Shown here: in pieces, positions 45,565 to 52,764 of the stretch
Numbering within the stretch: position 1 is the stretch's first letter
Layout of the letters: the number at the start of each line of letters is the position of its first letter
Origin: PHAA01 sp022706565
Lineage (GTDB): Bacteria; Bacillota; Syntrophomonadia; Syntrophomonadales; Syntrophomonadaceae
Reading direction: 5' to 3'
Length of the DNA stretch: 64,000 bases
NCBI GenBank assembly: GCA_040769385.1
Contig: JAXGLD010000001.1
Coordinates: 496,001-560,000 of the forward strand
The notes under the pieces: model-generated
What the model was told of the DNA's origin: nothing
Seen by the model: only the letters and a program-made list of their open reading frames with translations
The model's database searches: none
Position numbers and translations under genes: made by a program

Positions 45565-45723
45565 TTGGCAACGGAACAATTTCAACACGCTACGTTTTAC
45601 CTGACCAAAAAACAGGTAAATGAAATAAGAGAATTGGCCCAGAAAAATCAGATATCACGCAGTGCGCTGGTCAGAATGATAATCAGAGAATACTTGGCTA
45701 AACAAGATGAAGAAAAAAAATAG
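45565..45723 (+). CDS. Small ribbon-helix-helix (CopG-like) protein
   Basis: This 52-residue protein begins at TTG behind GGCAGGGGAGGGG. The sequence ATFYLTKKQVNEIRELAQKN gives the beta strand and helix A, and ISRSALVRMIIREYLAK gives helix B of an RHH DNA-binding fold. It is missed by usual length cut-offs. A perfect terminator follows immediately. It may regulate the neighbouring reverse-strand peptide gene or itself; no toxin partner is present. Confidence 0.78.
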   Translation: MATEQFQHATFYLTKKQVNEIRELAQKNQISRSALVRMIIREYLAKQDEEKK

Positions 45724-45756
45724 AAAAAGAACGCCGAAACGGCGTTCTTTTTTTTT
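45724..45756. terminator. Bidirectional terminator
   Basis: AGAACGCCG (45728-45736) and CGGCGTTCT (45740-45748) form a 9-bp stem with an AAA loop; nine T follow on the plus strand and a T-rich run follows on the minus strand. It can end both the RHH gene and the opposing small-peptide transcript. Confidence 0.92.
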
Positions 45757-45855
45757 AAAGTGGTTCGTTTGGTATGATCTGCAGTGTGCTGCATTGTTAA
45801 CGATATCTTCCCGAGCTTACCGCGTATAGTCTGTAATGACTTGGCGACCTCTGAC

Positions 45856-45966
45856 TCAGACAATCAAATTCAACAAGCCCATCATGGCCAGGTAAGATAA
45901 TATGATTACTGTTAATCCGCCTAATCCGATCTCAACAAATTCGCGTTTGGAGAAATCTGCGAACAT
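45856..45966 (-). CDS. 36-residue single-pass membrane peptide
   Basis: The frame reads MFADFSKREFVEIGLGGLTV followed by IILSYLAMMGLLNLIV: a short polar N-terminus and one hydrophobic helix of about 22 residues reaching the C-terminus. A strong ribosome binding site (GGGGGGTG, 8 bases before the ATG) and a near-consensus promoter upstream support translation. I do not recognise a family. The transcript would run on for about 100 bases after the stop to the shared terminator. It is divergent from spoIIR. Roles such as a membrane-protein regulator or a type I-like toxin are conceivable; none is shown. Confidence 0.6.
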   Translation of the reverse strand: MFADFSKREFVEIGLGGLTVIILSYLAMMGLLNLIV

Positions 45967-46006
45967 CTAAAACACCCCCCCTGTCCCGAACATAGGTTCT
46001 GGTATA

Positions 46007-46036
46007 ATTCTAAATTACAAACACATGTTCTGTCAA
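46007..46036 (-). promoter_or_regulatory. Near-consensus promoter for the 36-residue peptide
   Basis: Reverse strand: TTGACA (plus 46031-46036) and TAGAAT (plus 46007-46012), spacer 18. Confidence 0.7.
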
Positions 46037-46193
46037 CAAGGTCTTAAACAATTCTTCACCGGACCAAGTCCATCAAGCTGCAGTTCAGCCCACCTGCTGC
46101 GGTTACAGCTAGGAGAATCAGTATAAGCTTTTCAACGTTTGTTTAAAAACCCCCCTGGCCGGAAATAATGCAATTAAAGGGAGGGATACGGTT

Positions 46194-46754
46194 TTGAAGC
46201 GAATCACATTAGGCATCATATTAATACTCCTAATCTCAGTAACCGGCTGGTGGGTGAGCAGTAAGAGTAAACCGTTGGAAGAAAGCGTGTTAAGGCTGCA
46301 CGTGATTGCCAACAGCGATGATCCTCGCGACCAGGCCTTGAAGTTGGCGGTGAAGGACGATATAGTAAGCTTGATGCAGGCTGAATTGGCTGACCTGAGC
46401 GATGCTCAGGAAGCCAGGTATCGGGCTGAGCATGACCTGCACTTGATTGAAGCAGTGGCCCAGGACCGCATAATCGCCAACGGTTATGATTATCCGGTAT
46501 CGGTGAGTATCGGGGAATACGACTTTCCGACCAAGTCTTATGGCAATCTGGTATTTCCGCCAGGCAGATACCAAGCAGTAAGAATAGTAATTGGAGAAGG
46601 ACAAGGAAAGAATTGGTGGTGCGTTTTGTTTCCCCCTTTATGCCTGGTGTCATCTTCCGATTCGGGTTTGGGATTGACAAATCCTCAACAAGCCCAAGTC
46701 TCTTTCAAGTGTTTGGAACTCTTTCCCCGCGGCGTCAGAATGGTAAACCAATAA
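46194..46754 (+). CDS. spoIIR: Stage II sporulation protein R
   Basis: This 186-residue secreted signalling protein is made in the forespore under sigma-F and triggers processing of pro-sigma-E in the mother cell by SpoIIGA. An N-terminal hydrophobic segment (residues 5-22) is followed by the family hallmark LRLHVIANSDDPRDQALKLAVKD, and WWCVLFPPLCLV near residue 140 contains the two conserved cysteines. The start is TTG behind AAGGGAGGG. It has its own terminator. Confidence 0.94.
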   Translation: MKRITLGIILILLISVTGWWVSSKSKPLEESVLRLHVIANSDDPRDQALKLAVKDDIVSLMQAELADLSDAQEARYRAEHDLHLIEAVAQDRIIANGYDYPVSVSIGEYDFPTKSYGNLVFPPGRYQAVRIVIGEGQGKNWWCVLFPPLCLVSSSDSGLGLTNPQQAQVSFKCLELFPRGVRMVNQ

Positions 46755-46776
46755 GGCAGATCGAATCAACTATAGG

Positions 46777-46800
46777 GGTTCGCCAGAAGGCGAACCTTTT
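46777..46800 (+). terminator. Terminator after spoIIR
   Basis: GGTTCGCC (46777-46784) and GGCGAACC (46789-46796) form a perfect stem with a 4-base loop, followed by TTTT. Confidence 0.88.
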
Positions 46801-46891
46801 AATATGAGGAGACTCATCGGGCCGATCTTGCCGCGTTTATTTTTGGAAAGGCTATGTGTATAATGGACTAAACTAACAAGGAGAACGGCGG

Positions 46892-47752
46892 ATGAGGGAA
46901 CGGGTCCAGCTAAAAGCGCCCGCAAAGATAAACCTAACCCTGAAAGTAGTGGGCAAGCGAACAGACGGTTATCATGAATTGGAAACGGTGATGCAGCAAA
47001 TCGACTTGTGCGATGAAATAACCATCATTACCGCGAATGAAGGCATAGAGGTTAGCAGCAACAACAGCGAGGTACCAAGTGATGCGTCCAATCTGGCTTT
47101 TAAGGCCGCCCTTCTGATTGGCGAGAAACTGGGATTGAACAACGGTTTTCGTATATACATAGATAAGAAGATCCCCATAGGTGCCGGGCTGGCCGGCGGG
47201 AGTACCAATGCGGCAGCAGTATTGCTGGGAATAAACGAGATGCTGGGCGGTTTGCTAGACCTGGGCACCCTTTTGGATTTGGGTTTGCAGGTGGGCTCGG
47301 ATGTTCCTTTTTGCATCCTGGGAGGTACCGCTTTGGCGCGGGGACGCGGTGAAATTCTCGAGCCGCTCCCCTCTGGCCTGCATCTGGAGGTGGTGCTGGT
47401 TAAACCCCCGCAGCAGCTTGAAACAGCTGAGGTATACCGTGACCTAAAGCTGTATGAATTGCATGATCAGCCTAACAATAGAGCCTTTCTTGAAGCGTGG
47501 CACAAATGTGATATTATTGGATTAGCTGCGCAAATGAAAAACGACCTTGAGACTGTTAGTATAACCAAGTGCCCAGAGATTGTAGTAATCAAGGAAAGAT
47601 TGGTTTCTCTGGGAGCGCTTCATACTCTCATGTCGGGAAGCGGTCCCAGCGTGATTGGGATCTTCAGCGACCGAGAGGGAGCGGAAAAAGCGTGGCAAAC
47701 CATTAAGGGAGAATATCAAGAGTCTTTCCTGTCCTCATCCTATTCAAGATAA
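46892..47752 (+). CDS. ispE: 4-diphosphocytidyl-2-C-methyl-D-erythritol kinase
   Basis: This 286-residue GHMP kinase acts in the MEP pathway of isoprenoid synthesis. Motifs: the N-terminal APAKINLTLKVVGKRTDGYHEL, the ATP-binding PIGAGLAGGSTNAAAVL, and the C-terminal LMSGSGPSVIGIF. AAGGAG precedes the ATG. A TATAAT at 46859-46864 lies upstream with only a weak -35. It is followed closely by the GntR gene. Confidence 0.96.
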   Translation: MRERVQLKAPAKINLTLKVVGKRTDGYHELETVMQQIDLCDEITIITANEGIEVSSNNSEVPSDASNLAFKAALLIGEKLGLNNGFRIYIDKKIPIGAGLAGGSTNAAAVLLGINEMLGGLLDLGTLLDLGLQVGSDVPFCILGGTALARGRGEILEPLPSGLHLEVVLVKPPQQLETAEVYRDLKLYELHDQPNNRAFLEAWHKCDIIGLAAQMKNDLETVSITKCPEIVVIKERLVSLGALHTLMSGSGPSVIGIFSDREGAEKAWQTIKGEYQESFLSSSYSR

Positions 47753-47766
47753 AGGTGGTATGAGCA

Positions 47767-48462
47767 ATGCCTAACAAACGTTTGAGTCCGGTCGATTTGG
47801 ATTCCTACAAACCCCTGCGGGAATTAGTTCTTGATGCCATTCGTACTGCTATTATGAATGGCGTCCTGCAGCCTCGGGAAAGGCTGATGGAGATTCAGCT
47901 GGCTGAGGAATTGGGAGTATCCAGAACACCAATCCGGGAGGCCCTGCGGAAACTGGAATTGGAGGGCTTCATCGTAATGGTTCCCCGCAAAGGCGCATAT
48001 GTGGCGGACTTGTCATTCAAGGATATAGCGGATGTATTCGAGATCCGAGCAGCGTTGGAGGGGTTAGCAGCCGGGCTGGCGGCGGAGAGGATCACCGAGG
48101 AAGAGTTGGAGACTATGGAGAGACTTATAGTAGGCAAACAAGAAGCCATAAATAGCGGAGATATCGATAAGCTGGTCGAGGTAGATACCAAGTTTCATGA
48201 ACTCCTTTATCAATCCAGCCGCAATGACCGGTTGGCGACCATTATCAGCAATCTGCGCGAACAGATACAGAGATTTCGTCTGACATCCTTGTCTTTCCCA
48301 GGGCGCAATAAAGAGTCATTGCGGGAACACAAACAGCTGTTGGAGGCTATCCAAGCCCGGGACAGTCAACTGGCCCGGCAATTGGCCCAAGAACACATTG
48401 AAAATGCTGAGAATGTGCTCTTAGAGTGTATAAAGATGGAGGAGCTGGGACAGGAGGGTTGA
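47767..48462 (+). CDS. GntR-family (FadR subgroup) transcriptional regulator
   Basis: This 231-residue regulator has an N-terminal winged helix (LMEIQLAEELGVSRTPIREALRKLELEGFI) and a C-terminal all-helical FCD ligand-binding domain with conserved metal-binding positions (DTKFHELLYQSS, REHKQLLEAI). It lies 14 bases after ispE and 27 bases before a nucleotidyltransferase-like gene, so it appears part of that operon. Ligand and target are unknown. In the FadR subgroup ligands are often organic acids. Confidence 0.9.
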   Translation: MPNKRLSPVDLDSYKPLRELVLDAIRTAIMNGVLQPRERLMEIQLAEELGVSRTPIREALRKLELEGFIVMVPRKGAYVADLSFKDIADVFEIRAALEGLAAGLAAERITEEELETMERLIVGKQEAINSGDIDKLVEVDTKFHELLYQSSRNDRLATIISNLREQIQRFRLTSLSFPGRNKESLREHKQLLEAIQARDSQLARQLAQEHIENAENVLLECIKMEELGQEG

Positions 48463-48489
48463 TTCCGTAAGCGATGATGGAGGAACAAG

Positions 48490-49269
48490 ATGCAGTATGA
48501 TGCCGTAATTCTGGCCGGCGGTGAAAGCAGCAGCGAGTTGAAAAAAGTCGCTCCTTACAATAATGAGGCTCTGATCATTATAGGCGGCTACCCAATGATA
48601 TACTACGTATACAGTGCCTTGCGCGCCACCCCCAGTATTAATAATATTGTTGTCAGTGGGCCGGTAGAATCCCTGCGCAATATCCTCCCCCGTGACGAAA
48701 GGCTGTTTTTTGTGGAAGGCGGGGATACAGCTATTGAGACATTTTCCCGCGGAGTAGAGGCTCTTGGTAGCAGTGTAACTTCCAAAGTCTTGGCCGTTCC
48801 CACTGACATACCTTTCATAACCCCGGAAGCCATTATGGATTTTTTGACCAGCTGTGAAAAGACCGAAGCCGATGTTTATTATCCAGTTACCAGCAAAGAA
48901 GTAAACGACCGTAAATATCCGGGAGTCATCCGCACCTATGTACACCTGAAAGATGGGGTGTTCACCGGGGGCAATTTGTTTCTGCTGCGAACCGCAGCCT
49001 TACCCACCTGTACGGAATTCGGGCTCAAGGTTATAAGCCGCCGCAAGGATCCCCTGGCTATTGCCAGGTTATTTGGCTTTGGACTGGTGGTTACTTACCT
49101 GCTGGGACAGCTAAGTATCAAATCGGCAGAAAAAAGGTTGTATGAGCTAACTGGGATTAGAGGCAAAGGAATCATTTCTCCCTATGCCGAGGTCGGGGTG
49201 GATGTGGATAAACCTGATGACTTGTTGTTGGCCGAGAGATATCTGAACGGAATCAGCTTTGAAAGGTAG
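48490..49269 (+). CDS. Nucleotidyltransferase-family (MobA/GlmU-like) protein
   Basis: This 259-residue protein has the Rossmann-like NTP transferase fold: DAVILAGGESSSELKK at the start (a divergent form of the usual GxGxR signature), PMIYYVYSAL, and the metal-binding VLAVPTDIPFITPEAI. Its product is unknown. The atypical P-loop, in which the arginine is absent, may mean altered or lost catalytic activity. It sits just before glmU, a true sugar nucleotidyltransferase. GGAGGAAC precedes the ATG. Confidence 0.78.
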   Translation: MQYDAVILAGGESSSELKKVAPYNNEALIIIGGYPMIYYVYSALRATPSINNIVVSGPVESLRNILPRDERLFFVEGGDTAIETFSRGVEALGSSVTSKVLAVPTDIPFITPEAIMDFLTSCEKTEADVYYPVTSKEVNDRKYPGVIRTYVHLKDGVFTGGNLFLLRTAALPTCTEFGLKVISRRKDPLAIARLFGFGLVVTYLLGQLSIKSAEKRLYELTGIRGKGIISPYAEVGVDVDKPDDLLLAERYLNGISFER

Positions 49270-49279
49270 CCATTAGGCT

Positions 49280-49309
49280 TTTACAGTTAACTAAATAAAA
49301 GGTTATAAT
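49280..49309 (+). promoter_or_regulatory. Promoter for glmU
   Basis: TTTACA (49280-49285) and perfect TATAAT (49304-49309), spacer 18. Confidence 0.65.
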
Positions 49310-49374
49310 TCAAGGTGCAGACTGGTCTTAAATGGCAGTTTTGCAGACGAGTATGAGGAGAGGAATCTGGAAAA

Positions 49375-50721
49375 GTGACAACTTCCGCGGTTATATTGGC
49401 GGCCGGCAAGGGTGTGCGGATGCGTTCCCATCTGCCCAAAGTGGTTCACAGGGTAGCCGGCAAGGCTATGGTTAAGCATGTCAGTGATGCAGCCCGCACG
49501 GCTGGAGTGGACAAAGTAGTTATAGTGGTAGGTCATGGCAGGGATTCGGTTGAGGCACTATTTCAGCCTGGGGAAGCGGAATTCGCGTACCAAGAGTTGC
49601 AGTTGGGCACCGGGCATGCCTTGATGCAAGCAATGAACAAAGTACAGGGAGACGATACCATAATTGTGTTGGCAGGGGATACTCCTCTGTTGCAAGCAGC
49701 AACCATAAAAGCACTTCTTGAGCACCACCGGCAAAATCGCGCGGTGGCTACCGTCCTATCGACCCAGGTCGACAATCCCTACGGATACGGGCGAATCGTC
49801 CGCAACCCCGATGGTTCATTCCGGGATATCATCGAAGAGAAGGATGCCCGGGAGGAGGAGAAACAGATCAGGGAAATCAATTCCGGCATGTATGCCATGC
49901 AGGTTAATGAAGTTACGGCGGCCTTAGCTGGAATTGGTACTGACAATCAGCAAGGTGAGTATTACGTTACCGAGGCTTTGACGATCCTCATGCGCCAAGG
50001 GCATAAGGTGGAAATTCTCCAGGTGGATGCGCGGGAGGATATATACGGGATAAACGACCGGATTCAATTGGCTCAGGCAGAAAAAATCCTGCGACAAAGG
50101 AAAAATGCGGCATTAATGGAGAGCGGAGTGACAATCGTCGATCCGAGCACTACCTATATAGATTTAGATGTGGACGTTGGGCGAGACACTATAATACATC
50201 CCGGATCAATTATCGAAGGCCTAACGCAAATCGGCGCTGAATGTCAGATCGGTCCGGGCACCCATATAACTTCTTCGGTAATTGGAGACCGAGTGGTTAT
50301 TGAACACTCCAGAATTAAGGAAGCTCAGGTAGGCGATGATTGCACCATAGGTCCCTACGCTTATCTGCGTCCGGGCGCAGTCCTGCACCGCAATGTTAAG
50401 GTAGGCGACTTTGTTGAGATAAAAAAATCAATCCTGGGTGAGGGGAGTAAAGCCCCCCATTTGAGCTACATAGGCGATGCATTAATTGGCAAAGGGGTCA
50501 ACATTGGGGCTGGCACCATTACCTGCAACTATGATGGCAAAAACAAATGGGAAACCATACTTGAAGACGGAGTATTTATAGGCAGCAATACCAATCTGGT
50601 CGCACCGATAAGGGTAGGAGCCAATTCCATGACCGGAGCGGGCTCCACCATAACCAGGGATATACCAGCCGATACTCTGGCAGTAGAAAGAGCCCAGCAA
50701 AAAAACCTCAGGAAAAAATAA
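49375..50721 (+). CDS. glmU: Bifunctional GlcNAc-1-phosphate uridyltransferase / glucosamine-1-phosphate acetyltransferase
   Basis: This 448-residue enzyme makes UDP-GlcNAc in two steps. The uridyltransferase domain (1-230) shows LAAGKGVRMRSHLPKV, GTGHAL and LAGDTPLL. The C-terminal left-handed beta helix (from about 255) shows hexapeptide repeats, with catalytic-type residues in APHLSYIGDA and NIGAGTITCNYDG. The start is GTG with GAGGAGAGG upstream. Its product feeds MurA, also in this window. The next gene is prs, as in Bacillus; spoVG, usually just before glmU there, is absent. Confidence 0.96.
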   Translation: MTTSAVILAAGKGVRMRSHLPKVVHRVAGKAMVKHVSDAARTAGVDKVVIVVGHGRDSVEALFQPGEAEFAYQELQLGTGHALMQAMNKVQGDDTIIVLAGDTPLLQAATIKALLEHHRQNRAVATVLSTQVDNPYGYGRIVRNPDGSFRDIIEEKDAREEEKQIREINSGMYAMQVNEVTAALAGIGTDNQQGEYYVTEALTILMRQGHKVEILQVDAREDIYGINDRIQLAQAEKILRQRKNAALMESGVTIVDPSTTYIDLDVDVGRDTIIHPGSIIEGLTQIGAECQIGPGTHITSSVIGDRVVIEHSRIKEAQVGDDCTIGPYAYLRPGAVLHRNVKVGDFVEIKKSILGEGSKAPHLSYIGDALIGKGVNIGAGTITCNYDGKNKWETILEDGVFIGSNTNLVAPIRVGANSMTGAGSTITRDIPADTLAVERAQQKNLRKK

Positions 50722-50763
50722 ACCCCAATGAGGTTCCAAAATCCGATTGGAGGTTAAGCTTAG

Positions 50764-51711
50764 ATGAACACATCCAGATGGAGGATGAAACTATTTACGG
50801 GTAACGCCAACCCATTATTAGCCAAGGAGATTGGGGACTACCTGGGCATGTCCCTGGCTAAAGCCACGGTTTCTCATTTTTCCGATGGTGAAGTCAGTGT
50901 TGAGATCGACGAGAGTGTACGAGGGGTAGATACCTTTGTGGTGCAGCCTACATGTACCCCCGGTAATGAGAATCTGATGGAATTGCTTATCATGATAGAT
51001 GCATTCCGGCGGGCCTCCGCGGGCAGGATCAACGCGGTCATTCCCTATTTCGGATATGGGCGCCAGGACCGAAAAAACCGAGCCCGGGATCCGATTACCG
51101 CCAAGCTGGTATCAAACCTTATTGTCGAAGCCGGTGCCCATAGGGTGGTTACGGTGGATTTGCATGCTACCCAGATACAGGGATTTTTTGATATTCCCGT
51201 TGATCATCTGCCGGGAGTAGCCACCCTAGCCGACCATCTCAACAAGAAGGACTTAGGTAACAATGCGGTGGTTGTGTCACCTGACGTCGGCGGGGTAACC
51301 CGCGCCCGCAATCTAGCTGCCAAATTGGGGGCGCCGCTGGCCATAATCGATAAAAGGCGACCCGCCCACAACGTTTCCGAGATAATGAACGTTATAGGTG
51401 AGGTCGAAGGCAAATCGGTAATCCTTATTGATGACATAATCGATACAGCGGGGACGGTCTGTAATGCCGCTGACATAATGATGGAAAAGGGGGCCAAGGA
51501 AGTATTTGTATGCTGCACCCATCCGGTATTCTCCGGACCAGCGATGGAAAGGCTGGCAAAGGCCCCGATCCAGGAGATAATTGTAACCAACACCATACCC
51601 CTGCGCGAAAAGCTGCCCAATTTGACTGTCTTGTCAATTGCTCCTCTGATTGGGGAGGCGGTGCTGCGGATTCATGAAGACCTGTCGGTGAGTAAAATAT
51701 TTGAAGATTAA
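50764..51711 (+). CDS. prs: Ribose-phosphate pyrophosphokinase
   Basis: This 315-residue enzyme makes PRPP from ribose-5-phosphate and ATP for nucleotide, histidine and tryptophan synthesis. Motifs: FSDGEVSVEIDESVRG, YFGYGRQDRK with the flexible loop, VVSPDVGGVTRA and the PRPP-binding VILIDDIIDTAGT. GGAGG lies 10 bases before the ATG at 50764. Confidence 0.97.
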   Translation: MNTSRWRMKLFTGNANPLLAKEIGDYLGMSLAKATVSHFSDGEVSVEIDESVRGVDTFVVQPTCTPGNENLMELLIMIDAFRRASAGRINAVIPYFGYGRQDRKNRARDPITAKLVSNLIVEAGAHRVVTVDLHATQIQGFFDIPVDHLPGVATLADHLNKKDLGNNAVVVSPDVGGVTRARNLAAKLGAPLAIIDKRRPAHNVSEIMNVIGEVEGKSVILIDDIIDTAGTVCNAADIMMEKGAKEVFVCCTHPVFSGPAMERLAKAPIQEIIVTNTIPLREKLPNLTVLSIAPLIGEAVLRIHEDLSVSKIFED

Positions 51712-51738
51712 TCAAGCACCATATCATTACACATCATT

Positions 51739-51766
51739 AAGGCACACTCTTGGGGTGGGCCTTTCC
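51739..51766 (+). terminator. Probable terminator after prs
   Basis: AAGGC (51739-51743) pairs with GCCTT (51759-51763), and an inner CAC/GTG adds pairs after a mismatch; a short T-run follows. Confidence 0.5.
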
Positions 51767-51799
51767 TATTAATTAGGTCTGCGGAAGGAAAATCACGCT

Positions 51800-52354
51800 A
51801 TGAAGATAGTTGTAGGGCTGGGCAATCCAGGTCCAGAATATAGGGATACCCGCCATAATATTGGCTTCAGGGTGCTGGAACAATTGGCCGCTCGACACCG
51901 GGTGGAACGCCAGGAAAGCAAATATGATGCCATAATCGGGGAAATAAGGATAAACGGCGAAAAGGTGTTGCTGGTGAAGCCTCTAACCTACATGAATTTA
52001 AGCGGCCGTTCGGTACAGCCTCTGGTCCACTGGCACAAGTTGGACCTGGCTGATTTGATGGTTATTTATGATGACATGGATCTGCCGACCGGTTCACTGC
52101 GCATTCGGGCCAGCGGTGGAAGCGGTGGTCACAAGGGTATGAAGTCGATCATTGAGAGGCTGAATTCAGAGGAATTTCCCCGGGCCCGTATCGGTATTGG
52201 CCGTCCTGCTCAACACGATCCAGCCGACTGGGTACTGGGTCGATTCTCCAGCCCCGAAAAAGGAATCATGCAATCAGCTGTCAATAAGGCAGCCGACGCT
52301 GTAGAAACCTGGATCACTGCAGGTCTAATCGAGGCTATGAACGCGTACAATTAA
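51800..52354 (+). CDS. pth: Peptidyl-tRNA hydrolase
   Basis: This 184-residue enzyme releases tRNA from dropped-off peptidyl-tRNA. The conserved start VVGLGNPGPEYRDTRHNIGF contains the catalytic His, and MNLSGRSV, DDMDLPTG and GGSGGHKGMKSII follow. It is called spoVC in Bacillus, with the same neighbours (prs before; fin and mfd after). Confidence 0.97.
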   Translation: MKIVVGLGNPGPEYRDTRHNIGFRVLEQLAARHRVERQESKYDAIIGEIRINGEKVLLVKPLTYMNLSGRSVQPLVHWHKLDLADLMVIYDDMDLPTGSLRIRASGGSGGHKGMKSIIERLNSEEFPRARIGIGRPAQHDPADWVLGRFSSPEKGIMQSAVNKAADAVETWITAGLIEAMNAYN

Positions 52355-52369
52355 GGGATTGGTATAATC

Positions 52370-52415
52370 CCCGCTCCTTTCAGGGAAAATGATAAAAAAT
52401 GATAGAAGGAGCGGG
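52370..52415 (+). promoter_or_regulatory. Hairpin occluding the fin ribosome binding site
   Basis: CCCGCTCCTTTC (52370-52381) pairs with GAAGGAGCGGG (52405-52415) with one bulged T. The 3' arm contains the AAGGAG that serves the fin start at 52420. CATTTTG follows, so it could also terminate pth transcripts. Confidence 0.6.
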
Positions 52416-52419
52416 CATT

Positions 52420-52581
52420 TTGAAGATTTACTACATCTGCGAGTACTGTGAACGGGTCTTTCAAGAGATGGAGGTGGAAGGCCAGGAAGGCAGTATACCT
52501 GTCAGAGGCATATGTGATGAATGTGCCATGGAGATGGGGTTGGCTGATACCGGCACGTTGAGTCAACACTATTATAGCTGA
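52420..52581 (+). CDS. fin: Anti-sigma-F factor Fin
   Basis: This 53-residue protein has two CxxC pairs (CEYC and CDEC) separated by about 28 residues, as in Fin (YabK), which in B. subtilis is made under sigma-F and helps shut it off during the switch to sigma-G. The location between pth and mfd is exactly that of yabK. The frame begins at an ATG at 52399, but AAGGAG (52407-52412) supports the TTG at 52420. The ribosome binding site is inside a stable hairpin. Confidence 0.85.
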   Translation: MKIYYICEYCERVFQEMEVEGQEGSIPVRGICDECAMEMGLADTGTLSQHYYS

Positions 52582-52764
52582 ATGTGTGGGCAACCCGGAT
52601 AATATGATTCAATGCATGCGATGGAAGAACCCGGCTGTAGTCGGTAATCGATAGAAGCGTCGCGATTGTAGTTGCTGGTCTTGGTAAATCAATCAAGTGG
52701 GGGTTGAATTATTCGACGTCCACCTTTATTGCGTGGTAGTATCGGAATGGGGAGGAGACCCGAA

